64,000 nt of DNA. It comes from Devosia lucknowensis (lineage in GTDB: Bacteria; Pseudomonadota; Alphaproteobacteria; Rhizobiales; Devosiaceae). A program made the translations under genes and the position numbers. The stretch spans positions 62,001 to 126,000 of the forward strand of contig NZ_FXWK01000001.1 of the NCBI RefSeq assembly GCF_900177655.1, given 5' to 3'. The notes below the pieces were generated by a model. The model was not told the origin of the DNA. It saw only the letters and a program-made list of their open reading frames with translations, and ran no database searches. Shown here piece after piece: positions 54,605-62,973 of this stretch (position 1 is the first letter of the stretch; every line of letters starts with the position of its first letter).

Positions 54605-55375
54605 ATGTCCGAATTCGCCAGCTATCCCAGCCTCGACAATCGCCCCGTCATCATCTCAGGCGGCGCCTCTGGCATCGGGGAGGCCATGGTCCGGGCTTTT
54701 GCGGCGCAGGGCGCGAAGGTCGGCTTCGTCGATATCGCCGTGGAAGCAGGCGAAGCGCTTGCATCCGAGCTTCGACAGAAAGGCCAGACGGCGCGGTTCA
54801 TCCGCTGCGACGTCACCGATATTGCGGCCTACCAGTCGGCGATTGCCGAACTCGCTGCCGCTCACGGCGATGCGCTGGTGCTGATCAACAATGCCGCGCA
54901 TGACCAGCGCCATCTCTGGAACGAAGTGACGCCCGACGACTGGGACCGGCGCATGGCGGTCAACCTCAAGCACGCCTTCTTCGCCACCCAGGCGGTTGCA
55001 CCTGGAATGGCCCGAGCGGGCAGGGGCGCGGTCATCAACTACGGCTCGATCAGTTGGATGGTCATGACGCCGGGTCTGCCGGTCTATGAAACCGCCAAGG
55101 CCGCGCTGCATGGCCTGACGCGATCCATGGCGCGCGAACTGGGTCCCTCGGGCATCCGGGTCAACACGCTCGTGCCCGGTGCGGTCATGACCCAGCGCCA
55201 GCTCGACCTCTGGATTTCTCCCGAAGCCCTGACCGACATCAAGGAAAACCAGGCCATTCCCCAAGCCTTGTCGCCTGACGACTGCGCGCGGCTGGCGCTG
55301 TTCCTCGCGGCCGATGACAGTGCCATGATCACCGGACAGCACTTTCTGGTCGATGCCGGATGGGCCAATACCTGA
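54605..55375 (+). CDS. SDR-family oxidoreductase
   Basis: A 256-residue classical short-chain dehydrogenase. Cofactor motif SGGASGIGEAM (near 19), NNAAHD (near 97), and catalytic Ser-Tyr-Lys with INYGSIS (near 146) and YETAK (near 161). The first Asp after strand 2 (GFVDIA) suggests NAD+ use. It resembles sugar dehydrogenases such as the L-arabinose or galactose type, with no certainty. The ATG at 54605 has only a weak ribosome site. It is divergent from the DUF4334 gene. Confidence 0.92.
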   Translation: MSEFASYPSLDNRPVIISGGASGIGEAMVRAFAAQGAKVGFVDIAVEAGEALASELRQKGQTARFIRCDVTDIAAYQSAIAELAAAHGDALVLINNAAHDQRHLWNEVTPDDWDRRMAVNLKHAFFATQAVAPGMARAGRGAVINYGSISWMVMTPGLPVYETAKAALHGLTRSMARELGPSGIRVNTLVPGAVMTQRQLDLWISPEALTDIKENQAIPQALSPDDCARLALFLAADDSAMITGQHFLVDAGWANT

Positions 55376-55377
55376 GC

Positions 55378-55414
55378 GGCGTTCATCAGGCGTTCATCAC
55401 TTTTCCCTCATCAC
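55378..55414 (+). promoter_or_regulatory. Tandem 11-base repeats upstream of the OmpA lipoprotein gene
   Basis: GGCGTTCATCA occurs twice back to back (55378-55388 and 55389-55399), and a third TCATCAC follows at 55408. An 11-base period is the normal spacing of OmpR/PhoB-type response regulator sites. It lies between the SDR stop and the OmpA gene, whose promoter should be close to it. Confidence 0.5.
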
Positions 55415-55476
55415 GCTCCTGCCTTAATCAGGGGCAACACAAGGCCACTATCCGCGAATCCTTTTGGGGGAAGCAT

Positions 55477-56142
55477 ATGAAGTCGAAGGTTCTCGTCGCC
55501 CTGGCAGCGACGCTGGCGCTCAGCGCCTGCACCACCACCAATCCCTATACCGGCCAGTCGCAGCTCTCCAACACTGCCGGGGGCGCATTGATCGGGACGG
55601 GCGGCGGCGCGATTGCCGGCGCGATCGTCGGTGCGGCCGTGGGCGGTGATCCGCGCGTCGGCGCGCTGATCGGCGCAGGCGTGGGTGGCCTGACCGGCGC
55701 AGCCATCGGCAACTACATGGATCAGCAGGAAGCCGAGCTGCGTGCCCAGCTTCAGGGCACCGGCGTTTCGGTGACCCGTGTCGGTGACCAGATCATCCTC
55801 AACATGCCGTCCAACATCACCTTCGCCACCGATCAGTCGACGGTCCAGCCGCAGTTCAACCAGACACTGGTCTCGGTCGCCCTCGTGCTCAAGAAGTTCG
55901 ACAAGACCATCGTCGACGTCTACGGCCATACGGACTCGACCGGTTCGAGCGAGCACAATCTCTCGCTCAGCCAGCGCCGTGCCGTGGCCGTTGCCACTAT
56001 CCTGTCGAACCAGGGCATCGATCAGCGCCGCTTCTACATCGAGGGCAAGGGCTCCTCCAGCCCGATCGCGTCCAACGCCAATGAATCGGGCCGCGCGCAG
56101 AACCGTCGCGTGGAAATCCAGCTCTCGCCCATCCGCGGCTGA
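55477..56142 (+). CDS. OmpA-family peptidoglycan-associated lipoprotein
   Basis: A 221-residue lipoprotein with lipobox LSAC (Cys18), a glycine-zipper region (about 32-88, rich in GGALIGTGGGAIAGAIVG-type repeats) that may insert in the membrane, and a C-terminal OmpA domain (about 105-218) with the peptidoglycan-binding pattern YGHTDSTGSSEHNLSLSQRR. GGGGGAAG precedes the ATG at 55477. A strong terminator follows. Confidence 0.93.
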   Translation: MKSKVLVALAATLALSACTTTNPYTGQSQLSNTAGGALIGTGGGAIAGAIVGAAVGGDPRVGALIGAGVGGLTGAAIGNYMDQQEAELRAQLQGTGVSVTRVGDQIILNMPSNITFATDQSTVQPQFNQTLVSVALVLKKFDKTIVDVYGHTDSTGSSEHNLSLSQRRAVAVATILSNQGIDQRRFYIEGKGSSSPIASNANESGRAQNRRVEIQLSPIRG

Positions 56143-56157
56143 GGACTGTACGCCAAC

Positions 56158-56192
56158 GAAAAAGGCGCGCCGTGGTGGCGCGCCTTTTTTGT
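56158..56192. terminator. Bidirectional terminator between the OmpA gene and a small-gene pair
   Basis: An AAAGGCGCGCC/GGCGCGCCTTT stem (56161-56171 and 56177-56187) with A-run left and TTTTT right. It can end transcripts from both directions. Confidence 0.92.
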
Positions 56193-56204
56193 TCTTCGGA
56201 CCCG

Positions 56205-56510
56205 CTATTGCGCGGGCGTTTCGACCACAGGCTCGACAACAGGGGCCGATGTCGGCGTGCCAGGCTGCATATCCGTTCCGGGAGCGCCCGAAAAAATCTG
56301 CAGCACCAGCAGGATGGCTATGATGATACCGAGGGCGCCAAGGCCGTAAAGCCACCAGTTGGTGGGGCCAGTCGCGCCGGTGGTCGGATCGTGTTCGCCT
56401 GCGACCTTGAGCCCCGAGCCATCCGGAACGTCTAGCCGGGAGCCGTTTTCGTCGACCATGTGATCGACCTTGGCCACTTGGGGTGAATGCAGTTCGCGCG
56501 GTTCGGCCAT
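56205..56510 (-). CDS. Small membrane protein
   Basis: A 101-residue protein with one helix (about 51-72, WWLYGLGALGIIIAILLVLQ), an acidic cytoplasmic start and a Pro/Thr/Val-rich end. The start overlaps the stop of the gene to its right by one base (TGATG). No function is known; the pair is probably a conserved Rhizobiales unit. Confidence 0.75.
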   Translation of the reverse strand: MAEPRELHSPQVAKVDHMVDENGSRLDVPDGSGLKVAGEHDPTTGATGPTNWWLYGLGALGIIIAILLVLQIFSGAPGTDMQPGTPTSAPVVEPVVETPAQ

Positions 56511-56767
56511 CAGAAATCTCCCTTGAGAACGGTCTGTGTACCCACGCCGCGTTCCACGCCGTCGCGGACCTCCGCGATCGCCGCGTCGATTTCTTCAGGC
56601 TCGAAGGCGACGGGATCGCCTTCCGCCTGCGCGCCGGTTGCCTCTGCCTTGAGCTGATTGAGCAGATCGAGCTTCTCGCGTGCCGTAAACAGCGTATGGT
56701 GGGCAATCTGCATGGGATTGAGCTCGTCCTTGCCGCCCATGCGCTCCTTGAGTGTATCGAAGACCAT
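56510..56767 (-). CDS. Small hypothetical protein
   Basis: An 85-residue acidic helical protein starting MVFDTLKERMGGKDELNPMQ, without Cys or membrane helix. It is the first gene of a two-gene unit with the membrane protein to its left. AGGAGACG lies upstream of the ATG. I do not recognise the family. Confidence 0.75.
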   Translation of the reverse strand: MVFDTLKERMGGKDELNPMQIAHHTLFTAREKLDLLNQLKAEATGAQAEGDPVAFEPEEIDAAIAEVRDGVERGVGTQTVLKGDF

Positions 56768-56921
56768 TTTTCGTCTCCTGAGAATTGGAATTGACCTCGC
56801 GGGCCTTGTGGAAGGGAATGCCCCAGGCGGGGCGTAAGTTCCTTCGCCGTCCTTCCGCCTCGCCCGCTTAACCCGGCCTTGAGGAGTTGCGCCCTACCAG
56901 TAGGATGCGGAGGATTGCGAG

Positions 56922-58535
56922 ATGAGCCGGGTCATCGGCTACCTGATCGACGGATCGCACGAGCGCGGCTTCAAGCTCTCAGTCTGGGCCGTGGTGTTTC
57001 TGGTGCTGCTCGGCCTCTCCACCTGGCTCGTCTCCGAGCAGGTCGCATCCAGCATGCGCGCCGAAACCCAACGCAGCCTCGCCGGCTATGAACAGTTGCG
57101 GGCGAACCTGCTCTCCACCTTTACCGAAATGGACCGACGCCTCACCCAGCCGGCATGCTCGCCGGCCTATCTGCAGGAAATGCGCCGCATCGCCTTTCTG
57201 CCCGATGGCATCAACGAACTGCTCTACGCCCCGAATGGCGTCGTGCGCTGTTCGGTTAATTCCGGCGTGCTCGATGTCCCCAAGGCCCTGGGCGCGCCCG
57301 ACATCGCCTCGGACAACGCCTTCGACATGGCCTTCTGGCTCGATATCGATCTCGATTTCCTCGGGCTGCCGGGACTGACCGGTACGCTTGCCCAGCGCGG
57401 CAACCTGGCGATGATCATCCCCAAGCAGCCGCTCCCCACGTCGACCCCGCGCTGGATGGACCAGGAACTGGTGTTCCGCTTCGGTGAGGATGTCTGGAAG
57501 CATCGCGAAGGCCGCTCAGGCATCTATGCCGAAGCGCTGCAGGAGGAAGGCCCGGCGCGCTTCGCCATGTTGCGGGGGGTGTTCTACCAGGTCTCCTGCG
57601 ATACCGGCGGCATTCACTGCGTCGCCGGCCGCAGCACGATCGGCCAGCTTTTCAGCTTTGGCTGGCTGACTGTGGCGGTGGCCCTGCTGGTCTGCGGCCT
57701 GGTCGCGGCCTGGGTGGCGCGGCAGGTCTACAGCATCGCCCAGCGCTACTGGTCTTTCGAGGAGCGCTTCCTGCGCCACTTCGAGAAAGGTTCGGTGATT
57801 TGCGCCTACCAGCCGCTGCTGGACCTCAAAACGAACATAGCAACCGGCTGCGAGGTGCTGGCGCGCTGGAAGGATGTGGACGGCACCATCGTGCCGCCCG
57901 ACCGTTTCCTGCCCATCATCGAGGCCCACGGACTGACCGAAAGGTTCACCGGCATGGTCGTCGGTCACGCCTATGCGGATTTGTCGATGCGCTTGCCCAA
58001 GGGCATCCGCCTGCAGGTCAACTTCAACATCTTCCCGCAGGATCTCGACGCCAGCCGGCTGATCCCGCTCTTTGCTCCACTGCTGAGCGAGGACTCGCCG
58101 TTCAAGGTCGTGGTGGAGATCGTGGAGACCGCCGAAATCAACCCCGAGACCGCCCAGGTCGAAATCGAGCGTCTGCGTGCCGCCGACATGCATGTCTATC
58201 TCGACGACTTCGGCGCCGGCTATTCCTCCATGCACAATCTGGCGGCGCTCTCCATCGATGGCGTCAAGCTCGACCGATCCTTCGCCATGGCCCCACATCA
58301 TTCGGTGCTGTCGCGCATGCTCGACCACGCCATTGATCTGGTCCAGGCATCCGGCCGGTCACTGGTGGTGGAAGGCGTGGAAACCAAAGAGCGGCTGAAC
58401 CACCTGCGCGCGTCGGGCGTCGTCGACTTCGCCCAGGGTTTCGGCATTTCGAGGCCGCTATTGATCGACGCCTACGTGGCGTATCTCGGCAAGCACGGTC
58501 CCCGCCCGTCCAGACGCCCCACTCTCGTCGCCTGA
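56922..58535 (+). CDS. EAL-domain cyclic di-GMP phosphodiesterase with CSS-type sensor
   Basis: A 537-residue membrane enzyme that breaks down cyclic di-GMP. Two helices (about 20-42 and 242-264) flank a periplasmic domain with a CSS-like set of cysteines (PACSP near 75, VRCSV near 106), which in this family can form a redox-sensitive disulfide. The EAL domain (about 285-520) has the catalytic set: EVLARW, NFNIFP, VEIVETAEI, YLDDFGAGYSS, VKLD and VEGVET. The enzyme should be active. It may oppose the diguanylate cyclase at 45906. Confidence 0.94.
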   Translation: MSRVIGYLIDGSHERGFKLSVWAVVFLVLLGLSTWLVSEQVASSMRAETQRSLAGYEQLRANLLSTFTEMDRRLTQPACSPAYLQEMRRIAFLPDGINELLYAPNGVVRCSVNSGVLDVPKALGAPDIASDNAFDMAFWLDIDLDFLGLPGLTGTLAQRGNLAMIIPKQPLPTSTPRWMDQELVFRFGEDVWKHREGRSGIYAEALQEEGPARFAMLRGVFYQVSCDTGGIHCVAGRSTIGQLFSFGWLTVAVALLVCGLVAAWVARQVYSIAQRYWSFEERFLRHFEKGSVICAYQPLLDLKTNIATGCEVLARWKDVDGTIVPPDRFLPIIEAHGLTERFTGMVVGHAYADLSMRLPKGIRLQVNFNIFPQDLDASRLIPLFAPLLSEDSPFKVVVEIVETAEINPETAQVEIERLRAADMHVYLDDFGAGYSSMHNLAALSIDGVKLDRSFAMAPHHSVLSRMLDHAIDLVQASGRSLVVEGVETKERLNHLRASGVVDFAQGFGISRPLLIDAYVAYLGKHGPRPSRRPTLVA

Positions 58536-58612
58536 TCACAAATTCGCATATCGCGAAACTTCCCGCGCCAGTCTGCGTTCACCCCGCACACCCCAACGCA
58601 AGGAGGAAAACA

Positions 58613-59002
58613 ATGGCCTATGATGACAATCGCGTCGCCACTGCGGACGTCAAGGAAACCCATGACCTCATCGCCTCGGACAAAGTTGAAGGCACCAAGG
58701 TCTACGACCTGAGCGGCGAGCATATCGGCTCGATCGAGCGCATCCTCGTCGAAAAGCGCAGCGGCAAGGTTTCTTATGCCGTTCTGAGCTTCGGCGGCTT
58801 CCTCGGTATTGGTCACGACCACTACCCGCTGCCCTGGTCGAAACTGGAATACGACGAAAGCCTCGGCGGCTATCGCGTCGATATTTCCAAGGACCAGCTC
58901 GAAGGCGCGCCCAAATATGAGCGCGAGGACGATGCCTTCTGGACGGCCGACAATGGTCGCCGCGTCTACGATTACTACGGCGTTACGCCCTACTGGATCT
59001 GA
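58613..59002 (+). CDS. PRC-barrel domain protein
   Basis: A 129-residue soluble protein with a PRC-barrel (about 27-95; KVYDLSGEHIGSIERILVEK and VSYAVLSFGGFLGIGHDHY), a fold that binds small partners or proteins, for example in photosynthetic reaction centres and stress proteins. AGGAGG precedes the ATG. A terminator follows the stop. Confidence 0.92.
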   Translation: MAYDDNRVATADVKETHDLIASDKVEGTKVYDLSGEHIGSIERILVEKRSGKVSYAVLSFGGFLGIGHDHYPLPWSKLEYDESLGGYRVDISKDQLEGAPKYEREDDAFWTADNGRRVYDYYGVTPYWI

Positions 59003-59043
59003 TCGGCTTCAAGCCATTTCATGACGTGATCATTTTCAAAACG

Positions 59044-59072
59044 ACCGGTATCCCTCGGGGTGCCGGTTTTTT
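59044..59072 (+). terminator. Terminator after the PRC-barrel gene
   Basis: An ACCGG...CCGGT stem-loop (59044-59067, with two G-U type pairs) followed by six T. It ends the PRC-barrel transcript before the converging lactonase gene. Confidence 0.85.
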
Positions 59073-59076
59073 CGCA

Positions 59077-59997
59077 TCACGGCCTGGGAGCGGCGCGCGT
59101 GTTGACATAGACCGCGTAAAGCGACGTCGTCGCGGTGATGAACAGCCGGTTGCCGCGCCTGCCGCCGAATGTCAGGTTGGACACTGTCTGCGGGACGCGA
59201 ATCTTGCCGCAGAGCTTGCCGGTGTCGTCGAAGACGTGCACGCCATCGCCCGCCGAGCACCAGATCCAGCCATCCGCATCGACCCGGAAGCCGTCCGGTA
59301 TACCAGCGTCGATGACGGCAAAGGGGCCGATCTCGCTCTCGATCATGCCTTCGGGCGTGAGGGAGAATGCCCTGATATGCCGGGCCGCGTCGGTCCGGTG
59401 GCTGGCGCCGGAATCGGCGACATAGAGGCGCCTTTCATCCGGAGAAAAGGCAAGGCCATTGGGCTGCAGGAAGTCGCCGACAACGAGAGTCACCTCGCCG
59501 CTGTCCGGATCGACCCGGTAGACGCCCTGAACCGGCTGTTCCTGCGCAGAGGCATATCCCTCATAGTCCGAAATGATCCCGTAGGAGGGATCGGTGAACC
59601 AGATCGATCCGTCGGATTTGACGATCACGTCGTTGGGCGAGTTCAGCCGCCTACCCTCGAATTGGTCGGCCAGCACGGTTGTCGAGCCATCGGTTTCGAT
59701 CCGCGTCACGCTGCGCGTGCCATGCTCGCAGGAAATCAGCCGCCCCTCGCGATCCCGCGTATGGCCATTGGCAAATTGGGATGGCCTGAGAAAGGTCGAG
59801 ACCGAATTGTCGGCAGGCAGATAGCGCAACACCTGCTCGTTGGGGATGTCCGAGAAATAGAGGCAATCATGATCGGCGAACCAGACCGGCCCCTCGGTCC
59901 ACCGGCAGCCCCCATGCAGTTCCTCCAGCCGGGCACTGCCCAGAATCTTGTCCGCAAAGCGCGTGTCGATGATCTCGTATAGGCTATTCGTGGCCAT
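59077..59997 (-). CDS. SMP-30/gluconolactonase family protein
   Basis: A 306-residue beta-propeller lactonase. The metal and catalytic residues are in TEGPVWFADHD (Glu near 33), LNSPNDVIVKSDG (Asn and Asp near 118), FLQPNGLAFSPDE (Asn near 175) and IPDGFRVDADG (Asp near 228). It hydrolyses sugar lactones, probably in sugar-acid metabolism. I chose the ATG at 59997 with GGGGGA upstream over the longer start at 60021. Confidence 0.92.
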   Translation of the reverse strand: MATNSLYEIIDTRFADKILGSARLEELHGGCRWTEGPVWFADHDCLYFSDIPNEQVLRYLPADNSVSTFLRPSQFANGHTRDREGRLISCEHGTRSVTRIETDGSTTVLADQFEGRRLNSPNDVIVKSDGSIWFTDPSYGIISDYEGYASAQEQPVQGVYRVDPDSGEVTLVVGDFLQPNGLAFSPDERRLYVADSGASHRTDAARHIRAFSLTPEGMIESEIGPFAVIDAGIPDGFRVDADGWIWCSAGDGVHVFDDTGKLCGKIRVPQTVSNLTFGGRRGNRLFITATTSLYAVYVNTRAAPRP

Positions 59998-60063
59998 GGC
60001 GTCCCCCCACTCGGCCAGCAAGCATTAGCGCTGCTTCCGGGGCGAGGGCAACTCTGCCGGAGG

Positions 60064-62865
60064 CTAGCGCACCATGTTGAGTGCTTCCTGCAGCATCTCG
60101 TCTGCCACGCTGACGATCCGCGTGCCGGCCGAATAGGCCTGCTGCGTCACGATCAGCTTGGTGAACTCGTCCGATATATCGGTATTCGAGGCCTCGAGGG
60201 CGCCACCGATGATGCCGGACCCGGAGAGATCGAGGATCGGTTCGCCCGACTCCGAAGTGGCCTCGTAGACGCCGCCGTCGAGACGCTTGAGCAGGTTGGC
60301 GCCGTTGAACTGGGCGGTCACCACCTGCGCCATCTCGATCCGCTCGCCGTTGGAATAGGTAGCGACGACGCGGCCCGCATCGGTGATCGCGACGGACAGG
60401 AACTCTCCGGCCCCATAGCCATTCTGCGTCAGCTTGGACACCGAGACGGTTCCGTTGACATCGGCAAACTGCGACATGCCGCCCTCGTGCTTGAGCGTCA
60501 CCTTGCCGATGGACACCCCGCCGACGCGGAAATCGTCGATCGTCACCTCGCGCACGCCAGGGGGAACCAGCGACCCATCGGTGCCGAAAACATAGTCCTG
60601 GTCCACCCGCATCCACATCGGGCTGCCGCCGGTCGCCTTGCTGTCGGCGAGATAGTAGAGGTGCCAGGTATCGAGGCCGTCGGCTGCGCCGCTGTCGAGC
60701 TTGGCCCAGCGCATCTGCACATTCACCGGCGCGCCATTTTCGGCATAGGCCGTCACGGCGCCGCCTTCGATGCTTTCGTTGAGAAAGCGATTGCCATCGG
60801 CCGCGGTGATATAGGGCAATCCGCCCGTGGCTGCCGGATAGGTGCCTGCTATGCCCAGCTTGTTTGCAGCCGAAGCGGAGCCGGAAATGGTGACGTCGTA
60901 ATAGTAGTTGCCAGGAAAGCCGATGGCGATGCCCTCGGGTCCGTAGGACACCGTCGCCGCAGCCGCCGCCCAGCCGCCGTGGGCCCGGAGGCCGGCCTGC
61001 AGGGAGGCCAGCATCTCGGCCAGCGATCCGCTGGCATTGATCTCGTGCTCCCCGGCCGCCGGCGTCTGCCGTCCATCGGTATCGAAGCTGAACGTGTGCT
61101 CCTCATCCCCGATCCGGACCACCAGTGTGTCGTTGTCGTTGACCAGGAGATCGGCATAGGTGTTGAGGGCCGTCATGGCGCTGCCGGGAATGGCCGCATG
61201 CGGACCCGGATCGAGACCCAGAATGTCGCCGGCCATGCCGCCGGCGCGCGCGCTGACAAATTGGAGCGGATCGGGATCGTTGTGACCGGAGGAGACCGTG
61301 ATGCGCTCGTTGACCAGCTTCACGAACAGCGTCGCGTCGCCCGTCAGGTCGCGCAACTGCGCCTCCATGCTGGCCAGCACGGTGTCGACATCGCCCGTCG
61401 CGTCGACAACAGTGCTGCTCCCCCCGACCACCGTATCCGGCGTCCGGGCGCCCGCGGGATAGGTGATGGTCGCGCTGAACGGCCCGGCCGGAAGTGTCGC
61501 CGGAGCAATCGGCACGGCCGGTGAAACCGTCGTGCCCGCAGGTGCCGACGCGGCGAACGCGTCGGTGATCGCGGCCAGCAAACCTTCCTTGGTGGCCGGA
61601 TATGCCGGCGCCGAGAAACCGATGGCGATGCCGCCGATTTCGAACGGTTCGGCGCTGCGATGGAGGCCGACGATATCGTGCTCGGAAATCGTCAGCTGGG
61701 TTTGCGCAGAGCTTCCCGAAGATTGCGGCGCACTGCTCTCGAAGTAGAGGTTCGTGCCGGTGACGGTGCTGGCAGGCGTGGCGCCAAAGGGATAGGTCAG
61801 CTCGATGAGCTGGCGGCCATTCACGGTCGCATATTCGAAAAACACCGAATAATCCGGGCCCAGAGCGGTCTCGATGGCCTGCTGCAAACCTGCCTTGGTC
61901 GGCGCGAAACCACCCGAGCTGAAGGGAATGTGGACAGAGCCGATGTAGAGGTCGTCGTTGGCGTGCAGCGAACCGAGATTGCTGTCGGCAATCGAGAAAT
62001 GCACCTGCGGGGGCAACGGATCGGATCCTACGCTGGCCGAGTACTGCACCGCCGAATTGGGATTTCCGTCGGTATCGAACCAGAGATTGTAGGTCGATCC
62101 GCCGATCGTCGTCGTCAACCGGTCGCCGTCGTCGACAAGGGTCGCTGCCGCCTCGGTCCCGTTGAGCGGCGATGTGCCGAAGGCGCGCGCGGGCACCAGT
62201 GTCACGTCGGCATTGGGCAGGTCCACGCCCTCGGCCTGCGGATAGGCGGGCAGGGGTGACGGGTTGGCGTAGGTCCAGGGCTTGATCAGCTCGCTATGGG
62301 GCTGCGTAGCCTTGTAGCTCGCCGTCTTGGGCAGTTGCGGCAGGTTTGCCTGATACTCGATGATCCGCGTCGCATTGGCCGGCAGGAACGCGTTGGACAG
62401 CCGGATCACACCCGGCACCGAACCCGAGATGTTTCCGGTCTTGAGGTCGATGTCGAGGCCCTTGAGATAATAGCCAGCGCCATTGACCAGGAGGCCATCC
62501 TTGTCGATCTGGAAATCACCGCGGCGCGTATAGAAATTGGAGCCCGCGAAGACCGCATTGCCGTCCGATTGCCCGACCTTGGGCTCCACGACGAAAAAGC
62601 CGTTGGTGTTGAGCGCGATGAAGGTCTCGGTCGTGCTGGTCTGAATGTCGCCCTGAATGGTGTTCGTCGCGCGCGACTGGGCCAGCACTGCCCCGGGTAC
62701 CTGCGACTTGAGCGGCGCATCGGGGATGAGGTCGACGAAGCTCGTCTCGACGCGCTTGTAGCCGGTGGTCTGGGAGTTTGCGATATTGCCCGAAATGTTT
62801 TCGAGGGCGTGCGACTGGGCCCTGAGCCCGGTCACAGCACTGGAAAGAGCCCCATAAATACCCAC
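60064..62865 (-). CDS. flgE: Flagellar hook protein FlgE, very large form
   Basis: A 933-residue hook protein. The N-terminus (GIYGALSSAVTGLRAQSHAL) and ISGNIANSQTTGYK form the rod/hook D0 helix, and the C-terminus (IIGGALEASNTDISDEFTKL and VADEMLQEALNMVR) the other half. FlgE is usually about 400-600 residues; here extra sequence fills about 240-760, with repeated modules (see findings). The GTG start at 62865 has GGGGGATC upstream. No other flagellar gene is in the window. Confidence 0.92.
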   Translation of the reverse strand: MGIYGALSSAVTGLRAQSHALENISGNIANSQTTGYKRVETSFVDLIPDAPLKSQVPGAVLAQSRATNTIQGDIQTSTTETFIALNTNGFFVVEPKVGQSDGNAVFAGSNFYTRRGDFQIDKDGLLVNGAGYYLKGLDIDLKTGNISGSVPGVIRLSNAFLPANATRIIEYQANLPQLPKTASYKATQPHSELIKPWTYANPSPLPAYPQAEGVDLPNADVTLVPARAFGTSPLNGTEAAATLVDDGDRLTTTIGGSTYNLWFDTDGNPNSAVQYSASVGSDPLPPQVHFSIADSNLGSLHANDDLYIGSVHIPFSSGGFAPTKAGLQQAIETALGPDYSVFFEYATVNGRQLIELTYPFGATPASTVTGTNLYFESSAPQSSGSSAQTQLTISEHDIVGLHRSAEPFEIGGIAIGFSAPAYPATKEGLLAAITDAFAASAPAGTTVSPAVPIAPATLPAGPFSATITYPAGARTPDTVVGGSSTVVDATGDVDTVLASMEAQLRDLTGDATLFVKLVNERITVSSGHNDPDPLQFVSARAGGMAGDILGLDPGPHAAIPGSAMTALNTYADLLVNDNDTLVVRIGDEEHTFSFDTDGRQTPAAGEHEINASGSLAEMLASLQAGLRAHGGWAAAAATVSYGPEGIAIGFPGNYYYDVTISGSASAANKLGIAGTYPAATGGLPYITAADGNRFLNESIEGGAVTAYAENGAPVNVQMRWAKLDSGAADGLDTWHLYYLADSKATGGSPMWMRVDQDYVFGTDGSLVPPGVREVTIDDFRVGGVSIGKVTLKHEGGMSQFADVNGTVSVSKLTQNGYGAGEFLSVAITDAGRVVATYSNGERIEMAQVVTAQFNGANLLKRLDGGVYEATSESGEPILDLSGSGIIGGALEASNTDISDEFTKLIVTQQAYSAGTRIVSVADEMLQEALNMVR

Positions 62866-62973
62866 GCGATCCCCCGGTAAGATGACCTGGCCGGGAAAGC
62901 GCCGGCGACAATACGCAAACGCTCGTGCCCGCGAGGTCAATCGCAAGATGTGGTGATTTGCGGGGAACGCGGG

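Noticed and set aside
60487..61524. A 345-codon plus-strand open frame in the flgE region
   Set aside because: It is antisense to the large flgE frame, which is open over 933 codons with family ends at both sides.
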